A stretch of DNA of 64,000 bases from NCBI RefSeq assembly GCF_004209775.1, contig NZ_CP035914.1, forward strand, positions 372,001 through 436,000, written 5' to 3'. Below are positions 44,909-52,543 of this stretch, piece after piece. The stretch is from Synechococcus sp. WH 8101. Lineage in GTDB: Bacteria; Cyanobacteriota; Cyanobacteriia; PCC-6307; Cyanobiaceae. The translations under genes and the position numbers were made by a program. Within the stretch, counting starts at the first letter, position 1. Each line of letters starts with the position of its first letter. Under the pieces are notes generated by a model, which saw nothing but the letters and a program-made list of their open reading frames with translations, was not told where the DNA came from and ran no database searches.

Positions 44909-45804
44909 TGCTGTCGTTCGCTGCTGCCCATCAGGCCGGGTGGCTTGGCAAGGCCGTGGATGCGGCGGTCGCCTGGCTGCTCACCCATGCCCAGGTGCTT
45001 TTTCAGGCGATCAATGGGGTCGTGCTGGCGATCGTGGCGGCCACCGAAGCGGTGCTCCAGTGGCCATCGGCCTGGTTCTTCGCCTTGCTGGTGGCCTTGC
45101 TGGGGCTTTGGCGCGTCAATGGCGGCTTCGCCCTGTTCGTGCTGCTCGGCCTCAATCTTGTCTTGTCGATGGATCTCTGGGCACCGATGATCACCACCCT
45201 GTCCCTGGTGTTGGCGGCATCGCTGCTCGCTCTGATCGTTGGGCTGCCTCTCGGCATCCTCTCGGCGCGTCACGCCATGGTCTGGCGCCTCGTGCGTCCT
45301 GGCCTCGATCTGATGCAGACGATGCCGGCCTTCGTGTATCTGATTCCAGCTGTGATGCTCTTCAGCACCGGCGCGGTTCCCTCGATCATCGCCACGTTGA
45401 TCTTTGCCATGCCTCCGGTGGTGCGACTCACCCAACTCGGCCTGTCCCAGGTGCCCGCTGATCTGCTCGAGGCTGGCCGATCCTTCGGCTGCAGTGAGCG
45501 TCAGCTGCTTTGGAAGGTGCAGATGCCCAGCGCCCTGCCCACCGTCATGACCGGGGTGAATCAAACGATCATGCTGTCGCTCTCGATGGTGGTGATCGCC
45601 TCGATGATCGGTGGCGGCGGTCTCGGCGATGTGGTGCTGCGCGGAATTCAGCAGCTCGATGTGGGCCTTGGCTTCGAAGGCGGGATTGCCGTTGTGATCC
45701 TCGCGGTGATTCTTGATCGGCTCAGCCAGAGCCTGGCCAATGACGCAACACCGTCCTTGCCGGAGCGGCTCCGCGCCTGGCGTTTGCTCTGGAGGTCGGC
45801 ATGA
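44908..45804 (+). CDS. proW: Glycine betaine ABC transporter permease ProW
   Basis: A 298-residue permease with about six to seven spans and the binding-protein-dependent transport loop (EAGRSFGCSERQLLWKVQMP, about residue 190), plus PAFVYLIPAVMLFSTGAVPS. In the classic system it pairs with ProV. It starts in the proV stop and its stop overlaps proX by 4 nt. Confidence 0.93.
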   Translation: MLSFAAAHQAGWLGKAVDAAVAWLLTHAQVLFQAINGVVLAIVAATEAVLQWPSAWFFALLVALLGLWRVNGGFALFVLLGLNLVLSMDLWAPMITTLSLVLAASLLALIVGLPLGILSARHAMVWRLVRPGLDLMQTMPAFVYLIPAVMLFSTGAVPSIIATLIFAMPPVVRLTQLGLSQVPADLLEAGRSFGCSERQLLWKVQMPSALPTVMTGVNQTIMLSLSMVVIASMIGGGGLGDVVLRGIQQLDVGLGFEGGIAVVILAVILDRLSQSLANDATPSLPERLRAWRLLWRSA

Positions 45805-46784
45805 GTGGATCCCCGATGCGTCGACGCACTGTGCTGCTGGGAGGACTCGGCCTGGCAGGGGCCTCGATCACCAGTCTGGTGCAGCTCAGTCGGCCCAAAC
45901 CCGCACAGACCAGGCGGTTGGTGGATGGCGGACCGGGAGGATCGTCGTCGACCGGTCCTCTCGCCTCGTCTGCCAGTGGACGTCCGACGCTGCGCATGGG
46001 CTGGTCGCCCTGGGCCGACGCGGAGGTGGTGAGCTTGATCGCTCAGCAGGTGATCCAGCAGGCCTATGACATCAAGGTGGAGAGGGTGCTGGCCGATATC
46101 GGCATTCAGTACGCCTCCGTGGCCCGTGGCGATCTCGACATGATGTTGATGGCCTGGCTGCCGCTCACCCACCGTGATTACTGGACGCGGGTGCGCGATC
46201 GGGTGGTGGATTTCGGTTCGATGTACTCCGGGCGGCTCGGTTGGGTGGTGCCCGATTACGTGAGCGAGAGCGAGGTGCGCTCGATCCCGAACCTGCGCGA
46301 TCCCGCGATCGCCTCTCGTTTTGGCGATCAGGTGCAGGGGATCGACCCCGGCTCCGGCCTGAATCAGGCCTCGGAGGAGGCCTTGCGTGTGTACAACCTG
46401 CGTGATCTGAAGCTGGTGTCTTCCAGCAGTGCGGCGATGACAGCGGTGTTGGATCAGGCGATCCGTCAGCAGCGCTGGGTGGTGGTCACGAGCTGGACGC
46501 CCCACTGGATGTTTGCCCGCTACAAGTTGCGGTTCCTTGACGATCCTGATCGGGTCTTCGGTGGGATCGAGTGGATCCATGCCCTTGGTCGCCAGCAGCT
46601 GGATCTGGACATGCCAGAGGTGGCCGGTTTCCTCACGCGGTTCCATCTGCCGGACCGGGAGTTGTCTGATCTGCTGCTGGCCGCCAATGAGACCTCCGCC
46701 GAGGCGGCGGTGGAAGCTTATCTCGCCCGCCATCCCGCCAGAGTCCGCTACTGGACCACCGGCGAGATCGGTGCTGCCGGCTGA
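45801..46784 (+). CDS. proX: Glycine betaine-binding protein ProX/OpuAC type
   Basis: A 327-residue solute-binding protein. The N-terminus MRRRTVLLGGLGLAGASITS resembles a twin-arginine signal peptide; a Ser/Gly linker follows, then the OpuAC domain (about 60-310) with LRMGWSPWADAEVV, MLMAWLPLTHRDYW and VVVTSWTPHWMFARY, aromatic residues that in this family cage the quaternary ammonium group. It overlaps proW by 4 nt and the convergent gpgS gene by 37 nt. Confidence 0.92.
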   Translation: MSGSPMRRRTVLLGGLGLAGASITSLVQLSRPKPAQTRRLVDGGPGGSSSTGPLASSASGRPTLRMGWSPWADAEVVSLIAQQVIQQAYDIKVERVLADIGIQYASVARGDLDMMLMAWLPLTHRDYWTRVRDRVVDFGSMYSGRLGWVVPDYVSESEVRSIPNLRDPAIASRFGDQVQGIDPGSGLNQASEEALRVYNLRDLKLVSSSSAAMTAVLDQAIRQQRWVVVTSWTPHWMFARYKLRFLDDPDRVFGGIEWIHALGRQQLDLDMPEVAGFLTRFHLPDRELSDLLLAANETSAEAAVEAYLARHPARVRYWTTGEIGAAG

Positions 46785-48046
46785 GGTTGGGGGCGGGGTG
46801 CGCTGCCGCCTCGATGTCGCAGGGTCGGCCGTTGATGCAGGGTCGGCGTGCTTTGGGTTGGCCGTGCACCAGCCATCACCAGGTCGGATTGGAGCCCATG
46901 GGTGCAGCTGAGCAGGCGTGACCAGCTCGGGAGCTGATGGGCGACGGGGGTGGTCATCAAACCCTGCACACCCGGACGCAGCAAGGTGGCGAAACTTTGC
47001 ACGGCGAGTTCTTCGCTGTGGCGGTTGTAGGGCAGGCGATTGATCGCTGCGTCGAGGCCGAACTGGCGCACGTGGTCTTCACCGACGCGGCGGTAGAGCA
47101 CTTCGAGGGTGGGAATCTGTTCGCTGGCCAGGCTGCGGCCCTCGTGCTCCATCAGCCCGCGCAGCACGGTGCCCAGGATCTCGCCGGCCATTTTCTGGAG
47201 ACCCTCGCTGGGCTGGTTGCCCAACGCCTTGTGTTTGTGGTCGAACAAGCCCAGATCCACCTGGGCGATCCGGCTCGATGCCACATGGCGATACACCTCA
47301 GAAAGCAGGCCGATCTCCAGACCCCAGTCGCAGGGAATGCGCAGATTCATGGCCAGATCGCGACGGAAGGCGAACTCCCCGGCCAGCGGGTAGCGAAACG
47401 CTTGGAGATAGCTCAGATAGGGCATGGGCCCGAAGATCTGTGCCAGGGCGGTGAGCAAAGGACCCACGAACAGGCGTGTGGCACGACCCTGCAGGGCCTG
47501 GGTCTCCAGCGACAGGCGGCTGTAGTAGGCCTTCACGTAGGCGACCCCATGGGATGGATCCAGCAGCGGGCGCAGCATCCGCTCCGGATAGGCCGGCGAG
47601 AAGGTGCGGATGTCGGCATCAAACAGGCCGATCACCTCAGCCTCCCGACAGGCCACCCCCAGCCCTTGCCACACGGCCCAGCCTTTCCCGGCTGGACCGG
47701 TCACATCCAGACCCAGGCCACGCATCGATTCCAGCAGTTCGCGTACGGCCGGACCATTGGTCCAGTGCACACGCACCGGGAAGGGCATGCCCCTGAAGAA
47801 CGTCTCGGCGGCTGCGACGTCATCACTGCTATCGGCGGCGAGGGCGATCACCAGTTCATGCAGCCCGCTCAGTTCGGAGAGCACCTCACGGATCAGCCCC
47901 AGGGCCGGTCGGCTGAACTCCTCCATCAGACAGGGAATCAGCAGCGCCGTGGGGCAATGCTTGAGCTGGCGCCGGAACTCCGCCAGATCGAGATTGCCGA
48001 GGCCGTAGTCATGGATGGTGCTGATCAGGCCCTGCTGAAAATCCAT
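46748..48046 (-). CDS. gpgS: Glucosyl-3-phosphoglycerate synthase (GT81)
   Basis: It transfers glucose to 3-phosphoglycerate, the first step to glucosylglycerate, a compatible solute of marine cyanobacteria. The 432-residue product starts MDFQQGLISTIHDYG, has CPTALLIPCLMEEF, AGKGWAVWQGLG and the metal-binding VIGLFDADIRTFSP (about residue 143). The C-terminal ~50 residues are variable and His/Pro-rich. The open frame extends upstream, but this ATG fits the family. It is divergent from the phosphorylase gene and overlaps proX by 37 nt. Confidence 0.9.
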   Translation of the reverse strand: MDFQQGLISTIHDYGLGNLDLAEFRRQLKHCPTALLIPCLMEEFSRPALGLIREVLSELSGLHELVIALAADSSDDVAAAETFFRGMPFPVRVHWTNGPAVRELLESMRGLGLDVTGPAGKGWAVWQGLGVACREAEVIGLFDADIRTFSPAYPERMLRPLLDPSHGVAYVKAYYSRLSLETQALQGRATRLFVGPLLTALAQIFGPMPYLSYLQAFRYPLAGEFAFRRDLAMNLRIPCDWGLEIGLLSEVYRHVASSRIAQVDLGLFDHKHKALGNQPSEGLQKMAGEILGTVLRGLMEHEGRSLASEQIPTLEVLYRRVGEDHVRQFGLDAAINRLPYNRHSEELAVQSFATLLRPGVQGLMTTPVAHQLPSWSRLLSCTHGLQSDLVMAGARPTQSTPTLHQRPTLRHRGGSAPRPQPQPAAPISPVVQ

Positions 48047-48115
48047 GCGGTGATCAATGCGACAACGGGAGGAAGAGCCCTGGTCCATACCTGTGGCATG
48101 CGCCCCAGGTGAGTG

Positions 48116-49855
48116 ATGAGGCAGCCCATGGTCAATGCAGCATTGCCAGCGCTTCTCAAGGAGCTCTACCCCTCGCATTGTTTGGAGGATCTCGAAACTC
48201 TGTCGTCGCAATTGCTGCAATCTGCCGGGCACCGGTCAGCGAATGCCCACGGCAGTGCGGCCACGTTGGAGCGTTGGGATGCCGGCACGTGTGTGTTGAT
48301 CACCTACGCCGATACGGTGGTTGCCGATGGGCAACCGGCGCTGCGGCAGCTGCAAGGGCTGTTGGAGGGGCCTCTCTCCGGCCTTTCCTCCGTTGTGCAT
48401 GTGCTGCCGTTTCTCAAGGCCACCAGTGATGGCGGCTTTGCCGTGGCCAGTCATGTCGCTCTGGAGGAGCGTTTCGGTGATTGGGACGATCTGGCGGCGC
48501 TCGCTGCAGGGCGTCAGCTGATGGCGGATCTGGTGCTGAATCACGTGTCGGCGTCCCATCCCTGGGTGCGTGCGTTTCAGCGCGGTGCGGAGCCTGGGTC
48601 ACGCTGTGTTCTTGCTGCTGCGGCTGATCCCTGCTGGGAGGGGGTGGTGCGGCCGCGCAGTTCGGCCCTGTTCACCACCTTCGCCACCGAACGCGGCCCG
48701 GAGACGATCTGGACCACCTTCGGCTCTGACCAGGTGGATGTGAACTGGCGGGAGCCTGAGGTGCTGATCGGGTTCACCCGTCTGCTCGATCGCTTCTGCG
48801 CGCACGGGGTGAGCTGGTTACGCCTCGATGCAGTTGGATTTGTCTGGAAGGAGCCGTTCACCGACTGCATCCATCGGCCTGAGGCGCACCGTTTGGTGGA
48901 AGTGCTGCGGTTGCTGCTGGGCGCGCGTTGCCCCCGCGGTGTTGTGGTGACGGAAACGAATGTTCCCGAGCAGGAGAACCTCTCTTATCTCCGCAGTGGC
49001 ACTGAGGCCCATCTGGCCTACAACTTTCCCTTGCCGCCGCTGTTGCTGGAGGCCTGCATCAGTCAAAAAGCCGACCTGCTGAACCGTTGGCTGGCGCGCT
49101 GGCCCCAGTTGCCCGCCGGCAGCGGACTGCTGAATTTCAGCGCCTGTCACGACGGCGTTGGCCTGCGGCCTCTGGAGGGGCTGATGGCGGAGGAGCGTTT
49201 GTTGCGTTTGCTCGGCGCCTGTGAACAGCGTGGCGGTTTGGTGAGTCACCGGCGTTTGGCCGATGGCCGTGACGTGCCTTACGAGATCAACATCAGCTGG
49301 TGGAGTGCGATGGAGAGTGCCGGCAGGGATCCGGCCCATCGACAACGGGACAGGTTTCTGTTGAGCCAGTTGTTCGTGCTGGCTTTGCCCGGTGTGCCAG
49401 CGTTCTACTTACCGGCGTTGCTGGCCACGGCGAACGACAAGGCCCGCTTCAGGCGCACGGGGCATCGCCGCGATCTCAACCGCCCCCAGTTTCAGGCGGA
49501 GCGCCTGGAACGGTTACTGGCTGATCCCCAAAGTGACGCCAGTTGCGTGTTGGCCAGCCTGCGCCGGGCGATGGCGCTGCGCCGCACTCAGAACGCCCTG
49601 GCTCCGTCGGCGTCGATGACGCTTCTCAGCGGCGGGCGAGCCGATTGCGTGGTGGTGCAGCGAGGGTCGGGTGAGGATGTGCTGCTGGCGGTTCACAATT
49701 TCAGCGAGGTCCGTCTCAGCTTGTCGCTGACCAACTTGGCGCAGGCACCAGCCGGGCGTTGCTGGCACGATCTTCTTGCCGATGCTCCCCTCCCGGATGG
49801 GCAGCAATGGATCGACCTGGAGCCCTTCGCCGTGCAATGGCTGATCCCACGATGA
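48116..49855 (+). CDS. GH13 sucrose-phosphorylase-like, probable glucosylglycerate phosphorylase
   Basis: A 579-residue GH13_18-type glycoside phosphorylase. Nucleophile Asp lies in WLRLDAVGFVWKE (about residue 240) and acid/base Glu in VVTETNVPEQEN (about 280); FSACHDGVGLRPLEG provides the third catalytic region. The family includes sucrose and glucosylglycerate phosphorylases; its placement between gpgS and the GpgP-type phosphatase argues for glucosylglycerate, releasing glucose-1-phosphate. A GTG at 48113 also precedes the ATG. Overlaps the phosphatase gene by 4 nt. Confidence 0.85.
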   Translation: MRQPMVNAALPALLKELYPSHCLEDLETLSSQLLQSAGHRSANAHGSAATLERWDAGTCVLITYADTVVADGQPALRQLQGLLEGPLSGLSSVVHVLPFLKATSDGGFAVASHVALEERFGDWDDLAALAAGRQLMADLVLNHVSASHPWVRAFQRGAEPGSRCVLAAAADPCWEGVVRPRSSALFTTFATERGPETIWTTFGSDQVDVNWREPEVLIGFTRLLDRFCAHGVSWLRLDAVGFVWKEPFTDCIHRPEAHRLVEVLRLLLGARCPRGVVVTETNVPEQENLSYLRSGTEAHLAYNFPLPPLLLEACISQKADLLNRWLARWPQLPAGSGLLNFSACHDGVGLRPLEGLMAEERLLRLLGACEQRGGLVSHRRLADGRDVPYEINISWWSAMESAGRDPAHRQRDRFLLSQLFVLALPGVPAFYLPALLATANDKARFRRTGHRRDLNRPQFQAERLERLLADPQSDASCVLASLRRAMALRRTQNALAPSASMTLLSGGRADCVVVQRGSGEDVLLAVHNFSEVRLSLSLTNLAQAPAGRCWHDLLADAPLPDGQQWIDLEPFAVQWLIPR

Positions 49856-50652
49856 AGGCCCCCATCAAGACTGCACCGGCCTGGTGGGTGGTCACCGATC
49901 TGGATGGCACCCTGATGGATCACCGCTACGACTGGCAGCCGGCCAAGGCAGCGATGCGCGCTTTACAGGATCGCGGCATCCCCGTGATTCCTTGCACGAG
50001 CAAGACGGCAGAGGAGGTGCGGCGCTTTCGTGCTGAGGCGGGGTTGCACGATCCCTTCATCGTTGAGAACGGTGGTGCGGTCTGCGGGGAGACGGAGGAT
50101 GGCGTTCCCTGGGAGTTGGCGCTGGGGGAGCCTGCTGAAGCACTGCGCCCCGTGTTGCGGGAGCTTGAGCGCCTTGTGCAGGAACCGCTTCAGGCCATTG
50201 ATGCACTGACCGAGGAGCAGGCCGCGGCCCTGTTGGGGCTCACCGGTGAGGCTCTGCAGCGGGCGGCGCGGCGCCGTTGGAGTCTGCCCTTTGTGCCGCC
50301 CTCAGCTCTGGGGCGGCAACGGTTGCCCGCCTTGGCCCAGCATCTGGGCGTGGCGGTGGTGCAGGGCAACCGCATGGGGCATCTGCTCGGTGCGCAAGTG
50401 AGCAAGGGACGGGCGCTAGCGCATCTCAAAGCCCATCGCAAGGCTCACACGGTTCAGGTGCTCGCCCTCGGCGATTCCCCTAATGACATGCCGCTGCTGG
50501 ACGCTGCCGATGTGGCGGTGGTTGTGCCTGGAGCGCAGGGCCCCCATGCGGTGTTCGCCGAGGCCTTGGCCTCCGGTCGTTTTCAGCTTGCTCCCGCTCC
50601 CCATGGCGCCGGCTGGTCGGCAGCTGTGCATTCGTTGCTGCTCACGGCCTGA
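49852..50652 (+). CDS. HAD-family glucosyl-/mannosyl-3-phosphoglycerate phosphatase
   Basis: A 266-residue HAD-IIB phosphatase that would dephosphorylate glucosyl-3-phosphoglycerate to glucosylglycerate. The nucleophile motif WVVTDLDGTLMDH is near the N-terminus, IPVIPCTSKTAEEVRRF is motif II, a cap domain follows (about 90-190), and LALGDSPNDMPLLDAADVAVVV is motif IV. The conserved IVENGGAV loop is characteristic of mannosyl-/glucosyl-phosphoglycerate phosphatases. Translationally coupled to the phosphorylase. Confidence 0.88.
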   Translation: MKAPIKTAPAWWVVTDLDGTLMDHRYDWQPAKAAMRALQDRGIPVIPCTSKTAEEVRRFRAEAGLHDPFIVENGGAVCGETEDGVPWELALGEPAEALRPVLRELERLVQEPLQAIDALTEEQAAALLGLTGEALQRAARRRWSLPFVPPSALGRQRLPALAQHLGVAVVQGNRMGHLLGAQVSKGRALAHLKAHRKAHTVQVLALGDSPNDMPLLDAADVAVVVPGAQGPHAVFAEALASGRFQLAPAPHGAGWSAAVHSLLLTA

Positions 50653-50678
50653 GGGCCGTGTGGGTCCCAGATCCCACC

Positions 50679-51137
50679 TCAGAGCAGATCGTCACTGGCG
50701 CCCGCCGGCCACTGGTCTCTGGGGAGGTCTTGAAGCATGTCGAAGTCGGCGAAATCGAAGGCCGGTCCCACGCAGCAGCTCACCAGGGTGTGGGAGCCAA
50801 GGCAGCGGGCCGCCTGCCAGTGATTGGCTTTGATCGCCTCGATCGGATGGTCCGCCGTCAGCACAGTGCGGGTGGGGGTACCACCGGTTGACTCGAGCGA
50901 GAACAGTTCGAGAGGCGCGCCCTGCAGGTGGATCCACACTTCATCGGCCCCGCGTACGCGATGCCAGCGGCTGATCGCCCCCGCTTCGAGCAGGAAAAGG
51001 ATGCTGGTGAGCCCATCGCGCCTCGAGCCATCGGCACGGGTCACCTGGTTGCTGCTGCGGTGCATCTCGCGATACCAGCCTCCCTCGGGATGTGGTGACA
51101 GCTGCCATCGGCTGATCAGATCGGCGACATCGGTCAT
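50679..51137 (-). CDS. Cupin-fold protein, DUF985 family
   Basis: A 152-residue cupin: MTDVADLISRWQLSPHPEGG, then GWYREMHRS, TSILFLLEAGAISRWHRVRGADEVW, split by a short turn, with His and Glu positions typical of metal-binding cupins, and QAARCLGSHTLVSCCVGPAF in the second motif. Substrate unknown. The frame is open to 51191, but the psbA terminator lies there, so the ATG read from 51137 is better. 26 nt separate it from the convergent phosphatase stop. Confidence 0.85.
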   Translation of the reverse strand: MTDVADLISRWQLSPHPEGGWYREMHRSSNQVTRADGSRRDGLTSILFLLEAGAISRWHRVRGADEVWIHLQGAPLELFSLESTGGTPTRTVLTADHPIEAIKANHWQAARCLGSHTLVSCCVGPAFDFADFDMLQDLPRDQWPAGASDDLL

Positions 51138-51189
51138 GGTGCGTTTGAAGTGCTTGAGGGTGGGATCCAACACAAGGGCCGGACGCAAC

Positions 51190-51219
51190 AAAAAGCCCCC
51201 ACCGTGTGGTGAGGGCTTT
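51190..51219 (-). terminator. Rho-independent terminator of psbA
   Basis: On the minus strand, AGCCCTCACC-ACAC-GGTGGGGGCT forms a 10-bp stem (one G-T pair) with a 4-nt loop, followed by TTTTT. It lies 42 nt past the psbA stop. Confidence 0.92.
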
Positions 51220-51261
51220 CCGATTCAACTGACGCTGAATCTTTTGGTAGAGACTTCAGCC

Positions 51262-52341
51262 TCAGCCGATGGCGGGAGCCTGCAGAGCCACGGGGGTGGA
51301 CTCAGCAGCAGCCAGGTCGAGGGGGAAGTTGTGAGCGTTGCGCTCGTGCATCACTTCCATGCCGAGGTTGGCGCGGTTCAGCACATCAGCCCAGGTGTTC
51401 AGGACGCGGCCCTGACCATCAAGGATGGACTGGTTGAAGTTGAAACCGTTCAGGTTGAAGGCCATGGTGCTGACGCCCAGGGCGGTGAACCAGATGCCGA
51501 CCACAGGCCAGGCAGCCAGGAAGAAGTGAAGGCTGCGGCTGTTGTTGAAGGAGGCGTATTGGAAGATCAGGCGACCGAAGTAACCGTGAGCAGCCACGAT
51601 GTTGTAGGTCTCTTCTTCTTGGCCGAACTTGTAGCCGTAGTTCTGGGACTCGCTCTCAGTGGTCTCACGCACCAGGGAGGAGGTCACCAGGGAGCCGTGC
51701 ATGGCGGAGAACAGGGAGCCACCGAACACACCAGCCACACCCAGCATGTGGAAGGGGTGCATCAGGATGTTGTGCTCAGCCTGGAACACCAGCATGAAGT
51801 TGAAGGTGCCGGAGATGCCGAGGGGCATGCCGTCAGAGAAGGAACCCTGACCGAAGGGGTACACCAGGAACACAGCAGAAGCAGCAGCCACAGGAGCGCT
51901 GTAAGCGACACAGATCCAGGGGCGCATGCCGAGGCGGTAGGAGAGTTCCCACTCGCGGCCCATGTAGCAGAAGATGCCGATCAGGAAGTGGAACACAACC
52001 AGCTGGTAAGGACCGCCGTTGTAGAGCCACTCATCGAGGGAGGCAGCTTCCCAGATGGGATAGAAGTGCAGGCCGATGGCGTTGGAGGAAGGCACAACAG
52101 CACCAGAGATGATGTTGTTGCCGTAGATCAGGGAGCCGGCGACGGGCTCACGGATGCCGTCGATGTCGACGGGGGGAGCTGCGATGAACGCAACGATGAA
52201 GCAGGTGGTGGCAGCCAGCAGGGTGGGGATCATCAGCACGCCGAACCAGCCCACATAGAGGCGGTTGTTGGTGGAGGTGACCCACTCGCAGAAGGACTGC
52301 CAGCCATTGGCGCCGGAGCGCTGCTGAATGGTGGTGGTCAT
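51262..52341 (-). CDS. psbA: Photosystem II D1 protein, D1:2 (Glu130) form
   Basis: The PSII reaction-center subunit binding P680, QB and most of the Mn cluster. The 359-residue sequence is typical: five spans, ending in the processed C-terminus [18 protein letters not shown]. Residue 130 is Glu ([15 protein letters not shown]), the mark of the high-light D1:2 variant rather than Gln130 of D1:1. The gene is single here, with a promoter and structured leader upstream (52342-52410) and a strong terminator. A radical SAM gene is divergent from it. Confidence 0.98.
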   Translation of the reverse strand: MTTTIQQRSGANGWQSFCEWVTSTNNRLYVGWFGVLMIPTLLAATTCFIVAFIAAPPVDIDGIREPVAGSLIYGNNIISGAVVPSSNAIGLHFYPIWEAASLDEWLYNGGPYQLVVFHFLIGIFCYMGREWELSYRLGMRPWICVAYSAPVAAASAVFLVYPFGQGSFSDGMPLGISGTFNFMLVFQAEHNILMHPFHMLGVAGVFGGSLFSAMHGSLVTSSLVRETTESESQNYGYKFGQEEETYNIVAAHGYFGRLIFQYASFNNSRSLHFFLAAWPVVGIWFTALGVSTMAFNLNGFNFNQSILDGQGRVLNTWADVLNRANLGMEVMHERNAHNFPLDLAAAESTPVALQAPAIG

Positions 52342-52410
52342 GAGAACGGGAAAAGATGCTCCGAAGAGCGGTTACGGAAGGGCAGGGATGCCCTGCCACC
52401 AATGAGTGTA
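52342..52410 (-). promoter_or_regulatory. psbA promoter and structured 5' leader
   Basis: On the minus strand a -10-like TACACT (52405-52410) is followed by an 7-bp perfect hairpin GGCAGGG-CAT-CCCTGCC (52381-52397), which would lie at the very 5' end of the mRNA, and then a small hairpin GCTC-TTCG-GAGC (52358-52369) with a UUCG tetraloop. No clear -35 box and no strong Shine-Dalgarno sequence precede the ATG. A stabilising or light-regulated leader is inferred. Confidence 0.6.
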
Positions 52411-52543
52411 ACGGAAGATTGCGCTCTGTGTGCGGGCGTTCATGAACTTTGTTGCCGCTCGTCGTCGCCCCATCGCTGCCTCAGCGTCGTGGTGTGGCTG
52501 CCGGGTGGATCGCCGGTCATGGCGAGATTGTTAGCGTCCGGCC

